From NCBI RefSeq assembly GCF_021442385.1, contig NZ_MUZA01000050.1:1-49495 (forward strand): a DNA stretch of 49,495 nt. Reading direction: 5' to 3'. The position numbers and the translations under genes are program-made. Shown piece by piece: positions 49,203-49,495 of this stretch (position 1 is its first letter; each line of letters begins with the position of its first letter). The notes below the pieces were generated by a model. That model made no database searches. It worked only from the letters and a program-made list of their open reading frames with translations, and had not been told where the DNA came from. This DNA is from Micromonospora sp. MH99. Its GTDB lineage: Bacteria; Actinomycetota; Actinomycetes; Mycobacteriales; Micromonosporaceae.

Positions 49203-49495
49203 TCAGTAGCGGTCGCCCCGAGGGCCACGACCGCCCCCGGGATACTGCCCGTACGGGTCGCCGGGCGCGTCGCCGTCCCGCCGACGGCCGGGCCGCTGGC
49301 CCCGGTAGTCCGGCTCCTGTCCACCGCGCCGTGGCGGCTCCGCCCGACCGCCACCGGGCTGACCACCACCGCCGCCGTACACCCCGCCGCCCGCGCCTCC
49401 CGGTCGGCCACCGGCACCGCCGGGCCGGGCTCCGGGGCCGCCGCCGGCACGGCCGCCGCCGTAGACACCGCCCCCGACCGGAGCACCGCCACCAC
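49203..49495 (-). CDS. Gly/Pro/Arg-rich C-terminus of an unfinished gene
   Basis: A minus-strand frame runs from the right edge to a TGA at 49203-49205, ending G-P-R-G-D-R-Y. The visible 96 residues are low-complexity: repeated G-G-V-Y-G-G-G, P-G-G, then Q-E-P-D-Y-R-G-Q-R-P-G-R-R-R-D-G-D. No domain is visible. Such tails occur on actinobacterial membrane or cell-wall proteins (for example LytR-CpsA-Psr proteins), but the gene cannot be named. It is convergent with lexA. Confidence 0.55.
   Translation of the reverse strand, partial: GGGAPVGGGVYGGGRAGGGPGARPGGAGGRPGGAGGGVYGGGGGQPGGGRAEPPRRGGQEPDYRGQRPGRRRDGDAPGDPYGQYPGGGRGPRGDRY

Noticed and set aside
49097..49495. Minus-strand open frame at the right edge in the Ala/Val-rich frame
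   Set aside because: It overlaps the end of lexA antisense; the frame ending at 49203 with Gly/Tyr/Arg repeats is the more likely gene.
1..49495. tRNA, rRNA, CRISPR, insertion sequence or prophage genes
   Set aside because: No cloverleaf with conserved T-arm, no repeat-spacer array, no transposase or integrase motif was found on reading both strands.

Overview
This window is chromosomal DNA from a high-GC actinobacterium, most likely of the family Micromonosporaceae (Micromonospora type). The evidence is the very high G+C content, the frequent GTG starts, the actinobacterial marker families (DUF3039, DUF3093, DUF3099, DUF3159, DUF3710, DUF4193, DUF397/XRE pairs, a Cei-like LytR_C protein) and the gene order. 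The order dxs - (TrmA-like methyltransferase) - permease - ceoB - ceoC - DUF3159 - OB-fold - DUF3710 - dut - DUF3093 - DUF4193 - LytR_C - inositol phosphatase - primary sigma factor - DUF3039/DUF3099 - sigB - ideR ... nrdR - lexA follows the Mycobacterium tuberculosis stretch from dxs1 to lexA (about Rv2682c to Rv2720), as recalled from memory. No rRNA, tRNA, insertion sequence, prophage or CRISPR array is visible.

Layout. (1) 1-11.8 kb: an unfinished Ala/Pro-rich gene at the left edge, a lipoprotein, the isoprenoid enzyme Dxs, an RNA methyltransferase overlapping a KimA-like potassium permease, the divergent RCK regulators CeoB/CeoC, then a minus-strand run dut - DUF3710 - OB-fold - DUF3159. 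(2) 11.8-28 kb: DUF4193, Cei-like protein, SuhB-like phosphatase, the primary sigma factor (RpoD/HrdB), a DEAD/DEAH helicase, a TRIC channel, a pseudouridine catabolic pair (psuG/psuK), a BrnT-like toxin with a ribbon-helix-helix partner, HhH-GPD repair protein, methyltransferase, Dtd, a SpoOM-like protein and the alternative sigma factor SigB. (3) 28-34 kb: a VOC protein, a GNAT/acyl-CoA-synthetase fusion (Pat type) beside an AcuC-type deacetylase, a rhodanese and the iron regulator IdeR. (4) 34-44 kb: a more variable segment with an asparaginase, MFS exporter, hydrolase, an autoregulated MerR regulator, DUF2332, an ECF sigma factor with its membrane partner, and a WhiJ-like XRE/DUF397 locus facing a tightly coupled operon of four tiny genes, three of them cysteine-rich. 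(5) 44-49.5 kb: the B12-dependent ribonucleotide reductase operon nrdR-nrdJ, divergent from lexA, and a Gly-rich partial gene at the right edge.

How the genes work together. The conserved parts serve core regulation (two group 1/2 sigma factors, IdeR for iron, NrdR for dNTP supply, LexA for DNA damage), nucleotide hygiene (dut, nrdJ), potassium homeostasis and envelope integrity. Regulatory DNA is readable in places: a MerR promoter with a 19-bp spacer and leaderless start, three LexA-like boxes before lexA, an NrdR-like box before nrdR, and overlapping divergent promoters with three GGTCA half-sites at the XRE locus. The least described unit is the four-gene cysteine-rich micro-operon opposite the XRE/DUF397 pair.
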